NCBI RefSeq assembly: GCF_021246465.1
Contig: NZ_JAHRHK010000007.1
Location: 117,319-181,318, forward strand
Origin: Nocardioides sp. R-C-SC26
GTDB lineage: Bacteria; Actinomycetota; Actinomycetes; Propionibacteriales; Nocardioidaceae
DNA length: 64,000 bases
Direction of reading: 5' to 3'
Each line of letters starts with the position of its first letter. Positions within the stretch are counted from its first letter, which is position 1. The translations under genes were made by a program, and so were the position numbers. The notes beneath the pieces were generated by a model, which worked only from the letters and a program-made list of their open reading frames with translations, was not told where the DNA came from and searched no databases. This document shows, piece by piece, positions 43,452 to 51,653 of this stretch.

Positions 43452-44638
43452 GGCTTCTCCTCGTGCTGCGGGTGCGGAACGTCGGTGGGAGCTGCGAGAG
43501 CGAGCCAGCTCTGATAGGTCGCGACGAGCTGGCGGCACACCGCCATCGGGGCCGGGCGTCGCTCCAGGACGGCGCGCGCCTGCTGCTCGCTGACCCTCAG
43601 GTCGTCACGGTCTGCCACACCGAGGGCGCGAGCCTTGGCCAGGTAGGCGTCAAGCAGTGCGATCAGGTCGGCGTGCTCGGCCAGCGCCGCGGCGTACTTC
43701 TCCTGGGCCCAGCCGAGCGCCTGCCCGACCCGGTCGAGACGGTCGCGGTAGCCGGCCAACTCCTCGGCGGTGTTCGGGACCGGGCCGAGCATCTCCACGT
43801 CGGGGATCGCGTAGTGGGGCGCGGGGTCGACGGTCGCGACGCACCGCGCGGCGAGCTGCTCGAGCGCCGCCTCGCGGGCTTCGAGGTCGGCGCGGAGTTC
43901 CCGCACGGACGCGAGCGCATCGCGCGCGTCGCGACGTCGGGCGTTGCCGACGATGAGGTCGCGCTCGAACACCGAGGCGTCCTGTTCCAGCGGCGCGAGC
44001 AGGCCCCCGACGTCGGCCCCGCGCTGAGCCCGTTCGGAGACGTCGGACAGGCGTGCCATGAGCGCGGCGAGCCGGTCGACCGCCGCATCGCGCTGGGTGG
44101 CGGGCTCGAGCCCGACCTGGTCGCGGATCCGCTCGAGCTGGGCGCGGAGGTCGGCGATGTGCGCTGCCGCCTCGGAGGCACCCGGAGCCAGGGAGATGCG
44201 TGCGCGCAGCTGGCTCGCCAGGGCATCGGAGAGCCGGCACGCCTCGGGCAGGGAGACGGCCATGCCGCCGGGGATCTCGGCCGCACCGTCGAGGCGGCCC
44301 CAGATGAGCGCCGCGATCCGCTCGCGCTCGGACTGCAGGACGCGGCCGCCGTCCCAGGTGGCGAAGACGAGCTGGTACCGGTCGGCGACGGCCTTCCATA
44401 CCGACATGGCCAGCGCCATGTCGGTGGCCACTTCCACACCGTGCCCCGAAGCCAGCGCCATCGCGTCGAGATCGGCCAGCTCCTGCTGGCGACCGCGCAC
44501 CCAGGCCTCGAGATCGACCAGGTAGCGCTGCAGCGCCGCCGGCTCCGGCGCGGCGCCCATCGCCCCGGGCGCCGCGGGCGCGACCGGGGAGGCGCCGAGT
44601 ACGCCCGGCGAGGGTGAGTAGGCGTCGGAGACGGACAT
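43448..44638 (-). CDS. Coiled-coil protein of the PknG island (unknown function)
   Basis: 396 residues. A Pro/Ala-rich start is followed by a largely helical body with long Glu/Arg/Ala heptad-like stretches (LRAQLERIRDQVGLEPATQ, DRLAALMARLSDVSERAQRG, VRELRADLEAREAALEQLAA). No signal peptide, membrane segment or catalytic motif. Its stop overlaps the kinase start (ATGA), so the two are made together; a scaffold or kinase-partner role is inferred only from this. Confidence 0.75.
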   Translation of the reverse strand: MSVSDAYSPSPGVLGASPVAPAAPGAMGAAPEPAALQRYLVDLEAWVRGRQQELADLDAMALASGHGVEVATDMALAMSVWKAVADRYQLVFATWDGGRVLQSERERIAALIWGRLDGAAEIPGGMAVSLPEACRLSDALASQLRARISLAPGASEAAAHIADLRAQLERIRDQVGLEPATQRDAAVDRLAALMARLSDVSERAQRGADVGGLLAPLEQDASVFERDLIVGNARRRDARDALASVRELRADLEAREAALEQLAARCVATVDPAPHYAIPDVEMLGPVPNTAEELAGYRDRLDRVGQALGWAQEKYAAALAEHADLIALLDAYLAKARALGVADRDDLRVSEQQARAVLERRPAPMAVCRQLVATYQSWLALAAPTDVPHPQHEEKP

Positions 44639-44652
44639 CGGCGATCGCAGCC

Positions 44653-45696
44653 TCAGCGCCCGTACCGAGCCGGCGGCTGCTCGCCACGCCCGAGGTAGGG
44701 GCGTAGCCAGGTGTCGTAGGACTCCTGCCAGCGGCCGTCGCCGCGCATGTCCTCGAGCGTCTGGTTGATCAGGCGCACCAGGTCTTGGTTCTCCGACTTC
44801 ACACCGATGCCGTACGGCTCCTGGGTGAGGAACTGAGTGTCGAGCACCTCGGCGTAGGGATCCTGCGCAGCCAGGCCCGCGAGGACGGTGTCGTCGGTGC
44901 TGACGCCGTCGGCCTCGCCGTTCTGGAAGAGGATCATGCACTCGGAGTTGTCGCCAGCGGTGACCGGGATCGCCTTCGGCGCAATCTTCTGGATGTTCTC
45001 GATGCTGGTCGTACCGGCCGGGGCGCAGATCCGCTTACCGTCGAGGTCCTCGATCGACTCGATGCCGGCGTCCTTGCCGACGAGCACCTTCTGCCCCGCC
45101 CGGTAGTACTCCGTGGAGAAGGCGATCTGCTGCCAGCGCGTACAGGTGATCGTCATGTTGCGCGAGACGATGTCGATCGTGCCGTTCTGGAGGAACGGGA
45201 TGCGGTCGGCGGCGGTGATCACGCGGAGCTCGACCTTGCTGCGGGCCTGCTCGGCACCGACGCCGAAGAGCTTCTGGGCGATGGCGTAGACGAAATCGAT
45301 GTCGAAGCCCTCGATCTGTCCCGTCTCGGCATTGCGTGCGCCGAGCAACAGGGTGTCGGCGGCGATGCCTGCGATCAATCGGCCACGCTGCTTGATCGCG
45401 TTGACATCAGGGCCGTCCCCGGAGTTTCCGGCGGGTGCGTAGGAGTCCAAACGCGCGGGATCCTCGTTGTCGCACGGTTTCGTGGTTGCCGGCGCCGCAG
45501 GCGCGGAGGTAGTGGTGGGCGGCTTGGGCACCGTGGTGTCGGCATAGCCCCCACACCCAGCAAGCCCGAGGGTCATGGCGATCACCGTCGCGACGGCGGC
45601 GGCCCGAGCGCGCCTCAGTGCCGCGGGGTCGTTCCTTCCTGGGGTCCCTGCGGGCTTGCTCGCGGAGGAGCGAAGCGAAGAAGGTCGGGTGGTCAT
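44653..45696 (-). CDS. glnH: GlnH-like amino-acid-binding lipoprotein
   Basis: 347 residues. A hydrophilic extension of about 30 residues precedes a signal sequence ending MTLGLAGC (lipobox LAGC). The mature protein is a family 3 periplasmic binding protein: RGRLIAGIAADTLLLGARNA, GFDIDFVYAIAQKLFG, TIDIVSRNMTITCTRWQ, DGKRICAPAGTTSIENIQ and EPYGIGVKSENQDLVRLINQ. In mycobacteria GlnH senses aspartate/glutamate and signals through GlnX to PknG; no permease or ATPase accompanies it here, as expected for a sensor. ATGA overlap with the GlnX-like gene. The extension is coded by a repeat-like sequence (45656-45680). Confidence 0.9.
   Translation of the reverse strand: MTTRPSSLRSSASKPAGTPGRNDPAALRRARAAAVATVIAMTLGLAGCGGYADTTVPKPPTTTSAPAAPATTKPCDNEDPARLDSYAPAGNSGDGPDVNAIKQRGRLIAGIAADTLLLGARNAETGQIEGFDIDFVYAIAQKLFGVGAEQARSKVELRVITAADRIPFLQNGTIDIVSRNMTITCTRWQQIAFSTEYYRAGQKVLVGKDAGIESIEDLDGKRICAPAGTTSIENIQKIAPKAIPVTAGDNSECMILFQNGEADGVSTDDTVLAGLAAQDPYAEVLDTQFLTQEPYGIGVKSENQDLVRLINQTLEDMRGDGRWQESYDTWLRPYLGRGEQPPARYGR
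45656..45680. repeat. Repeat-like sequence in the glnH N-terminal extension
   Basis: CGGAGGAGCGAAGCGAAG within this span resembles the GAGGAGCGAGCGCAGCGAG core of the reverse-complemented repeat at 5268-5307. It encodes the SSLRSSAS part of the hydrophilic stretch before the lipoprotein signal. Confidence 0.35.
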
Positions 45697-47024
45697 GCGT
45701 ACTCCCTCCGTCGCTGGTTGACTCCCCAGGTCGCGGCCCCGGCAGCGGCCAAGGCGCCGAGCAGGGTGAGCACGATCAGGACCAGCGAGATCACGCCACC
45801 GGACCGGAACGCGTCGGCGGCGTCGGTCGCCGCCACCGCGCTCACGCGATCGGCAGAGGCGTCGGCCTCGTCGAGCAGGGCGGTGGCGGCCTCGGTTTCG
45901 TCGGTCGTCGCCAGTCGGACGGCACGGTCCCAGTCGCCACTGTCATCGGCCGCGCGGATCTGACCGTGCTGCTCGGCGTACCGCTCCCACAGCGCGAGCG
46001 TGCGGGGTGAGGCGTTCGCCTGCACCACCTCGGCGGCAGCAGTCCAGGACTCCTCGTAGGCGGCGCCGGAGCCACGGTTGATGAGCCCCTGGCTCTCCTG
46101 CGCCTTCGCGTCGTTGAGCGCCGAGCGTGCCCGCGCCTCCTGGACGGCGTCCGCGTAGGGCCCGGCGCGCGTCTCGGCGTTGTCGGAGTGCTTGGAGGAG
46201 GCGTGGTACGCGCCGAGCAGCGCCACGACCAGGACGATCCCGCCCGCCGTGGCGATGCCGACGTTGATGCGCCGGTGGAAGCGGGTGGCGATCGACCGGT
46301 TCACCAGGAACAACGAGCCCACCGCGAGCAGGCCCATCCCGGTGAGCCACCAGGGATGCTGGGACTCCATCTCCTCCACGGCCCGGTCGGAGTTCGCGTC
46401 GACGAGCGCGCGCACGATCGGCAGCGCGTCGGCACGCAGACCGTCGCCGGCGCGGTTCAGGTAGGCGATGCCGATCGGGAACTGCTGCCGGTTGTAGTCG
46501 CGGGCCTGGGCGACGGCGGTCGTGTAGTCGGTGACGGCTGCGTTGAGGTCGGCCAGGACGTTCCTGTCCGCGGGCTGTGCCTGCGCGGCATCGGTGATCA
46601 GGCGGAGGACGTCCTCGATCGAGCTCTGGTAGGCCGCGCGCTGGTCGGCCGGCTCGAGCCCGCCGATCAGGAAGCCGTTGGTGGCCAGGGCGTCCGCGCG
46701 CAGGAGCAGCGACTGGATCTTCTGCACCCGCACGACCTGCTCGGTGTTGTCGGCGGCACGGCCACCGGCCTGCCAGGAGAGCACCTGGATCAGCGCCGAG
46801 ACCACGCCGAAGATCACGACGGTCGCGACCGCCAGCACCTGCAGGCGGTTGAGCAGGCCGGGCACGTCCTCGGCGAGGTTGCGGGCGCCGTCGGAGGTCA
46901 CCAGTGGGGCGGGTGTGCCGGGCGCGGGGATGTCGAGGCCCACGACGTGCGCGGTCGGCGTCCCCGCAGCGGGGCCTGGAGTGGGACCGGAAGTGGGGCT
47001 GGGTGCGGACGCCGTCTGGCTCAC
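45693..47024 (-). CDS. glnX: GlnX-like transmembrane signalling protein
   Basis: 443 residues, close to the length of mycobacterial GlnX. A Pro/Ala-rich cytosolic start is followed by four membrane segments: about 62-84 (VLAVATVVIFGVVSALIQVL), a pair in the middle (GMGLLAVGSLFLV and GIVLVVALLGAYHA) and one near the C-terminus (GVISLVLIVLTLLGALAAAG). The two large loops between them are extracytoplasmic and helical, like bacterial four-helix sensor domains (AVTDYTTAVAQARDYNRQQF). It should relay GlnH's ligand state to the PknG-like kinase. Overlaps both neighbours by four bases. Confidence 0.82.
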   Translation of the reverse strand: MSQTASAPSPTSGPTPGPAAGTPTAHVVGLDIPAPGTPAPLVTSDGARNLAEDVPGLLNRLQVLAVATVVIFGVVSALIQVLSWQAGGRAADNTEQVVRVQKIQSLLLRADALATNGFLIGGLEPADQRAAYQSSIEDVLRLITDAAQAQPADRNVLADLNAAVTDYTTAVAQARDYNRQQFPIGIAYLNRAGDGLRADALPIVRALVDANSDRAVEEMESQHPWWLTGMGLLAVGSLFLVNRSIATRFHRRINVGIATAGGIVLVVALLGAYHASSKHSDNAETRAGPYADAVQEARARSALNDAKAQESQGLINRGSGAAYEESWTAAAEVVQANASPRTLALWERYAEQHGQIRAADDSGDWDRAVRLATTDETEAATALLDEADASADRVSAVAATDAADAFRSGGVISLVLIVLTLLGALAAAGAATWGVNQRRREYA

Positions 47025-48652
47025 GGTGCCTCCTCGTTCGGGCTGGGCTCCACGGGACTGGTCGACTCGGTGGGGATCGGGGCCTGCGCTCCCCCGAGGT
47101 CCACCGACTCCAAGGGGATCGCGTCGGCGTCCTCGGGCGGGACCAGCGGCTCCGGTTCCCCGAGATCGTCGGCCACGATGCGTCGCAACTGTTCCAGGGT
47201 GGGCGTCTCGACGTCACGCAGCCTCCAGGCGTGACGGCCGATCGAGGCCTCCAGCACGTTGCGCACGTACCGCGCGTTGCCGAACGTCGGCCCGCGCTGC
47301 ACCACCCTCAGCAGCTCGCGCAGGCGGTCGAGCACCGTGTCGTCGACGTCGAACTCCGCCTTGGCGGCCATCGAGGCGAAGATCCTCACCAGCTCCGCGT
47401 CGGTGTAGTCGACGAAGTCCAGCGTGGTACGGAATCGCGACTCCAGGCCGGGGTTCTGGCCGATGAAGACCTCCATCGGCACCGGGTATCCGGCGACGAT
47501 CACGACGAGGTCGTCGCGGTTGTCCTCCATCTCCTTGACCAGGGTGTCCACCGCCTCCTGGCCGTACTGGTCACCCGCGAGCGCATAGGCCTCGTCGATG
47601 AACAGGACGCCGCCGATCGCCGAGGCGACGACCTCGGCCGTCTTCATCGCCGTCTGCCCCAGGTAGCCGGCGACCAGCTCGGAGCGGTCGACCTCGACCA
47701 GCTGACCCTTCGAGAGCAGGCCGAGCGCGCGGTAGATGCCGGCGACCAGGCGCGCCACCGTCGTCTTGCCGGTGCCGGGGTTGCCGTTGAAGATCAGGTG
47801 CCGGGTGATGGTCGGCGAGTTGAGGCCCGCGTCGCGGCGCAGCCCCTCGACCCGCAACACCGCCGCCTGGCGGTGGATCTCGGCTTTGACGTCGGTCAGG
47901 CCGACGAGCTCGTCGAGCTCGGCCAGCAGCTCTTCGACCGACTTCTGAGGTTCGGCGGGCACCTTGGGCTCGGCCGGCGCGGGGTCCGCGGGCGGGGCCG
48001 CCTGCGTGGGCGTGGGGGTTTCCGAGACGGTGCCGCCCGTTCCTCGCGCAGCCTCCTCGACCACCGGCGGGCCGGTCATCGAACCTCCCGCCTCCTCCTC
48101 GGCCGGCGGCGGCCCGGTCATCGAGCCTGTCGAGATGCCGCCTGCCAGGCCGCCGAGGTCGAGTCCTGCCAGCCTGCGCTGCACCGCCGAGAGCTGTTGC
48201 ACCAACGACTGCGCGACCTCGTCGCCCACGGTCGGCGCGGGTGGACGCACCGAGGCGGACTCGCCGAGCTGCGCAGCGGCCGCCGTCGCCGCGTTGCCGG
48301 TGGCTCGTGGATCGGGCGTGCCGAGTTCCGCACCGGCCAACGCGACGTCGCCCAGCGCGGCGGCGTACGTGGGCGCGTGCGGCGACCCGGTGACGGCGAG
48401 CAGGCTCATCGTGGCCGTCGGCGCGGCCCGATATCGGCGGCCGCGCGAGGCCGCGTCGAAGAACTCCTCGGCAGAGCGGGCGCGGCCGGTCTGGGCGCAC
48501 CAGTCGACGAAGGCGCCGGTCGATGGTTCGGACACGGTGGCCGCGAGCGCCTCCCCCTCGCGCCGGGCCGTCGTCGCGTCCTGCCCGGCGGTCTCGGCGA
48601 CGGCGGCCAACGCGTCGAGTGCTGCGGCGAGCGTGCGCGGCGTCGCGCTCAT
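47021..48652 (-). CDS. AAA+ ATPase of the CbbX/SpoVK type
   Basis: 543 residues. Residues 1-150 are Ala-rich and helical; about 165-245 is a disordered Pro/Glu/Thr linker containing dispersed-repeat fragments. The AAA+ module follows: LVGLTDVKAEIHRQAAVL, Walker A GNPGTGKTT (K296), Walker B VLFIDEAYAL, arginine-finger region NPGLESRF and GPTFGNARYVRNVLEASIGR in the lid. CbbX/SpoVK-type ATPases remodel partner proteins; in type VII secretion EccA is related. The partner here is likely encoded in the same operon, with the VWA protein the obvious candidate. Confidence 0.88.
   Translation of the reverse strand: MSATPRTLAAALDALAAVAETAGQDATTARREGEALAATVSEPSTGAFVDWCAQTGRARSAEEFFDAASRGRRYRAAPTATMSLLAVTGSPHAPTYAAALGDVALAGAELGTPDPRATGNAATAAAAQLGESASVRPPAPTVGDEVAQSLVQQLSAVQRRLAGLDLGGLAGGISTGSMTGPPPAEEEAGGSMTGPPVVEEAARGTGGTVSETPTPTQAAPPADPAPAEPKVPAEPQKSVEELLAELDELVGLTDVKAEIHRQAAVLRVEGLRRDAGLNSPTITRHLIFNGNPGTGKTTVARLVAGIYRALGLLSKGQLVEVDRSELVAGYLGQTAMKTAEVVASAIGGVLFIDEAYALAGDQYGQEAVDTLVKEMEDNRDDLVVIVAGYPVPMEVFIGQNPGLESRFRTTLDFVDYTDAELVRIFASMAAKAEFDVDDTVLDRLRELLRVVQRGPTFGNARYVRNVLEASIGRHAWRLRDVETPTLEQLRRIVADDLGEPEPLVPPEDADAIPLESVDLGGAQAPIPTESTSPVEPSPNEEAP
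48052..48136. repeat. In-frame dispersed-repeat fragments (AAA+ linker)
   Basis: CTCCTCGACCACCGG near 48053-48067 is identical to the end of the intergenic copy at 5293-5307, and CTGTCGAGA with flanking CGGTCATCGAGC (48114-48134) is the other arm type. They encode PVVEEAA and ISTGSMTGPP, with SMTGPP present twice in this linker. Confidence 0.6.
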
Positions 48653-48704
48653 CGGATGCTCCTTCGAGATGGCGTCGGCGGCTGGGGAGCCTGCCGGGGC
48701 GGTG

Positions 48705-49214
48705 TCATGTCGGGCTGTTCAGGGAGAGGTCGGGGCCGCCGTCTGCGGTATGCCCGAACTTGGCCTCCAAGAACATGCCGTGTGCGAGCAGCGCCTGTGC
48801 GTCGGCGCGGTTGGCGGCGTCCAGGATCGAGTCCATCGTTCCCGCGAGCAGCTCGAGCTGTTCGACGAGCACCATCAACGAGGTCTTGTAGCCGTCGATC
48901 GGCCGGGTGTCGGCCCACTGGCGTGGGAGCCGGAGATAGGCGCCGACCGACTCCGGCAGGTAGGTCGTCGCCGTCGCCACCACCGAGTAGGCCTCCTGGC
49001 TGCCCAGCCCCAGGTTGCGCAACCGGGGCAGCGTGGCGTTGATCGTGCGCGCGATGCGCACCACCCGCGACGTCACGACCGGCGGTGCGTTGCCGTCGCT
49101 GAGCATCGCGTTGACCCGGTTCAGCGAGGCCAGCACGTCCTGCTCGGTGGGCGGCGCCGGCGCGGCCGGCGCATCCGTCGCACTGCGCGATCGCCACCAT
49201 GATCGAAGACCCAT
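48705..49214 (-). CDS. Conserved protein of the TelA/PknG island (unknown function)
   Basis: 169 residues, starting MGLRSWWRSRSATDAPAAPA, then a helical domain (QDVLASLNRVNAMLSDG, RIARTINATLPRLRNLGLG, TTYLPESVGAYLRLPRQWA, TSLMVLVEQLELLAGTMDSI). No signal peptide or membrane segment; the basic/aromatic N-terminus could touch membrane. It lies between telA and the AAA+ gene on the same strand, with 25 and 52 bp gaps. Function unknown. Confidence 0.75.
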   Translation of the reverse strand: MGLRSWWRSRSATDAPAAPAPPTEQDVLASLNRVNAMLSDGNAPPVVTSRVVRIARTINATLPRLRNLGLGSQEAYSVVATATTYLPESVGAYLRLPRQWADTRPIDGYKTSLMVLVEQLELLAGTMDSILDAANRADAQALLAHGMFLEAKFGHTADGGPDLSLNSPT

Positions 49215-49239
49215 GCGCAGACGTGACCTGAGGCGTCGA

Positions 49240-50523
49240 TCAGCTCAGCGGCTGACCGGAGAGATCCAGCGTGCCGGCTGCGTTGCGGGCGTCGTGCTGC
49301 TGGACGCGTGCCAGGTAGGACTTGGACTTCTCGACCTCGGTCTCCAGCACGCCGATGGTCTGCGACATCGAGTCGAGCGCCTTGAGCTTGAAGTCGTCGA
49401 TGGCGTCCATCGTGGCGTAGATGTTGGCGAACGCGGCCTGCAACTGCTCCATGCCGATCGTCGAGGACGCCGCCTGCTCCTGGATCGCCGCGGAGTTCTC
49501 CTTCAGCATCTCCGAGGTCCGCTGGATCATCGTGGAGGTCGTGGTGTTGAGCGCCGAGATCTGGTCGAGCACCAGCTTCTGGTTGCTCAGTGCCTGCGCC
49601 ACGATGACGGCGGTGCGCAGCGCGGAGATGGTCGTCGTGGTCGCGCGGTCGACGCCCTTGATGAGTTCGATGTTGTTCTTGATGATGATGTCGATGGCGA
49701 GGTAGGCCTGGATCGAGACGGCGAGCTGGGTGAGCAGGTCCTGGTGCTTCTGACGCACGTAGAAGAGGACGTCCTGGCTCAGCGTCTTCGCGGCCTCGGG
49801 GTCGGTCAGCTCGAGCTCGGCGATGCGGGCCGACAGCTTCGCGTCCAGTCGCTCGGCCACGTAGACGTACTGGTTGAGCCGGCCCATCACGGCCCAGAGG
49901 TTCGTCTTCTCCAGGTTGAGGGCGACGTTGTCGCGCGTCAGCTCGTCCTGGCCGTTGCGCAGGCTGTGCAGGATGCCGTTGAGCTGGGTCTGGGCCGACT
50001 GGTACTTGCGGAAGTAGTCGGTGATCTTGTCGCCGAAGGGCAGCAGGCCCATCAGCTTGCGGGTGCCCTTGGCCTCGCTCGGGTCGAGGTCCTCCACGGT
50101 CCGCCGCAGTTCGAGCAGGGTCTTGCCGACGCTGCTTCCCTGCGCGATGCCGCCCTCCTTGAGCGCGGTGACCGGCTTGTCGAGCATCCGGTTCGACGTC
50201 TCAGCGGCCTTGCGGATGTCGGCGTCGCCCATCGTGCGCACGTTCTCCGCCTGGGCGGCGAACTCCGGACTGCCGACCTGCGCGGTGGACAGGGCCCCCA
50301 TGAAGGAGTCGACCTTGGCGTCGAGCTCGGGCATGACCTCGGCGGCGACGGCCGGCGCCATCTTGGGCGCCGCCGTGGCGGACACCGCGGCGGGGGCCTC
50401 GGGCGCCGTCAGGGTGACGACGGGCTCGGGCGGCGCGAGGGGCGCAACCGCGGCACCGCCCGCGGAGTCAGAGGCGGCAGCAGTCTCGGCAGCGCTGGGC
50501 TGCTCGGGCGTCCCGGACGTCAT
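49240..50523 (-). CDS. telA: TelA/KlaA-family toxic-anion-resistance-type protein
   Basis: 427 residues. The first 75 are Ala/Pro/Thr-rich and disordered. The helical TelA domain follows: LLPFGDKITDYFRKYQSAQT, LNGILHSLRNGQDELTRDN, DVLFYVRQKHQDLLTQLAVS, IQAYLAIDIIIKNNIELIKG, VDRATTTTISALRTAVIVAQ and AFANIYATMDAIDDFKLKAL. The family is named for tellurite resistance, but its molecular role is unclear; in ter-type clusters it often accompanies VWA, PP2C and FHA proteins, as here. First gene of the island operon, divergent from the SPFH gene. Confidence 0.92.
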   Translation of the reverse strand: MTSGTPEQPSAAETAAASDSAGGAAVAPLAPPEPVVTLTAPEAPAAVSATAAPKMAPAVAAEVMPELDAKVDSFMGALSTAQVGSPEFAAQAENVRTMGDADIRKAAETSNRMLDKPVTALKEGGIAQGSSVGKTLLELRRTVEDLDPSEAKGTRKLMGLLPFGDKITDYFRKYQSAQTQLNGILHSLRNGQDELTRDNVALNLEKTNLWAVMGRLNQYVYVAERLDAKLSARIAELELTDPEAAKTLSQDVLFYVRQKHQDLLTQLAVSIQAYLAIDIIIKNNIELIKGVDRATTTTISALRTAVIVAQALSNQKLVLDQISALNTTTSTMIQRTSEMLKENSAAIQEQAASSTIGMEQLQAAFANIYATMDAIDDFKLKALDSMSQTIGVLETEVEKSKSYLARVQQHDARNAAGTLDLSGQPLS

Positions 50524-50631
50524 GGCGCCGAGTCTGGCATGCCGGCGGGTGGGCGGGAACTGCAAGGATGGGCGAACTGGCCCGGCTCTCGAGGCCGGGC
50601 TTAGCCCGCGTCGCCGTCGTTGGAGGAAGTC

Positions 50632-51570
50632 ATGCCCGGTTCGATGATCCTGATCGCGATCCCCGTCGTCGTGGTGCTGCTGCTCATGCTCTCGGTGCGC
50701 ACCATCGACCAGGCCCACGTCGGCGTCGTGACGATGTTCGGCAAGTACCGCCGTGTGCTGCAGCCGGGCCTGAACTTCCTGATGCCGCTCTTCGAGCACA
50801 TCCACTCCAAGGTGCCGGTGCAGAACCAGACCCGACAGTTGCAGTTCGCTGCGATCACCAACGACCAGGCGAACGTGCACTTCACCAGCACGATCATCTT
50901 CACCGTCTCCGATCACTCCGAGGAGACGGTGCAGAAGGTCGCGTTCAAGTTCATCGACATGCAGAGCTTCCACATCGCGTTGACCTCCGCGGTGGAGGCC
51001 TCGGTGCGCGAGTACGTGGCGAACAAGCGGCAGGCCGAGGTTCTGGGCCTGCGCGGCACGATCGTCGAGCATGCCAAGACCACGCTGGACGAGCAGCTCG
51101 CCTCGTGGGGCTACATGCTCGTCGACCTCACGGTCAACGACATCACCTTCGACTCCGAGGTCATGCTGTCGATGTCGAAGGTCGTCGCGGCCAAGAACGC
51201 CCAGACTGCCGCGGAGTTCGAGGGACAGGCACTGCTGATCCGGCGCACCAAGGAGGCAGAGGCCGAGGGTGCCGCGATCAAGATCGGCGCCGAGAACGAG
51301 GCCGAGGCGGCTCGGCTGCGAGGCGTCGGTCTGGCCAGCTTCCGCAAGGCCGTGGCAGAGGGTGTCGCGGAATCCGCTCAGGAGCTCACCAGCCACGGCA
51401 TCGACCCGAGCCTGCTGGCCTTCGTGATGTGGACCGAGACCATCCGCGAGACCGCCCGCGACGGCCAAGGCAACGTGATCTTCCTCGACGGCTCGGTCGA
51501 CGGCTTCACCGACACCACCAAGCGCCTGCAGGCGATGCTCGCCGGCGGCGTCCCCGACAACGCCCGCTGA
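50632..51570 (+). CDS. SPFH/band-7 membrane protein
   Basis: 312 residues from ATG 50632, preceded by GGAGGAA. One N-terminal membrane segment (MILIAIPVVVVLLLMLSV) is followed by the SPFH domain (VGVVTMFGKYRRVLQPGLNF, then MPLFEHIHSKVPVQNQTRQL) and a charged coiled coil (KEAEAEGAAIKIGAENEAEA). Stomatin/flotillin-like proteins oligomerise and organise membrane microdomains. Divergent from telA with 108 bp between, so it may serve the same system at the membrane. Confidence 0.9.
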   Translation: MPGSMILIAIPVVVVLLLMLSVRTIDQAHVGVVTMFGKYRRVLQPGLNFLMPLFEHIHSKVPVQNQTRQLQFAAITNDQANVHFTSTIIFTVSDHSEETVQKVAFKFIDMQSFHIALTSAVEASVREYVANKRQAEVLGLRGTIVEHAKTTLDEQLASWGYMLVDLTVNDITFDSEVMLSMSKVVAAKNAQTAAEFEGQALLIRRTKEAEAEGAAIKIGAENEAEAARLRGVGLASFRKAVAEGVAESAQELTSHGIDPSLLAFVMWTETIRETARDGQGNVIFLDGSVDGFTDTTKRLQAMLAGGVPDNAR

Positions 51571-51575
51571 TCTCG

Positions 51576-51609
51576 CGTTGACCCGTCTTGAGACAAAGAC
51601 GGGTCAACC
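51576..51609. repeat. 34-bp palindrome, copy C (tandem pair 2)
   Basis: Arms CGTTGACCCGTCTT and AAGACGGGTCAACC, loop GAGACA. It begins 6 bp after the SPFH stop. Same element as copies A, B and D; probable terminator. Confidence 0.85.
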
Positions 51610-51619
51610 ACCCATCGCG

Positions 51620-51653
51620 CGTTGACCCGTCTTCAGACAAAGACGGGTCAACG
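51620..51653. repeat. 34-bp palindrome, copy D (tandem pair 2)
   Basis: Arms CGTTGACCCGTCTT and AAGACGGGTCAACG, loop CAGACA; exact reverse complement of copy A. It starts 44 nt after copy C, the same period as the first pair, and contains the stop codon of yczE (51650-51648). Confidence 0.85.

Noticed and set aside
44653..47024. A complete glutamate/glutamine ABC importer
   Set aside because: Only a binding protein and a four-segment membrane protein without an EAA loop are present and no ATPase; the arrangement is the GlnH-GlnX sensor pair.
49240..50523. Direct assignment of tellurite resistance to the TelA homologue
   Set aside because: No terC, terD or other resistance genes are present, and the family's function is not established; the gene belongs to the PknG island instead.
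50579..50600. Hairpin GCCCGGC/GCCGGGC in the telA/SPFH gap as a terminator
   Set aside because: It lies in a divergent promoter region where no transcript ends; likely GC-rich chance pairing.
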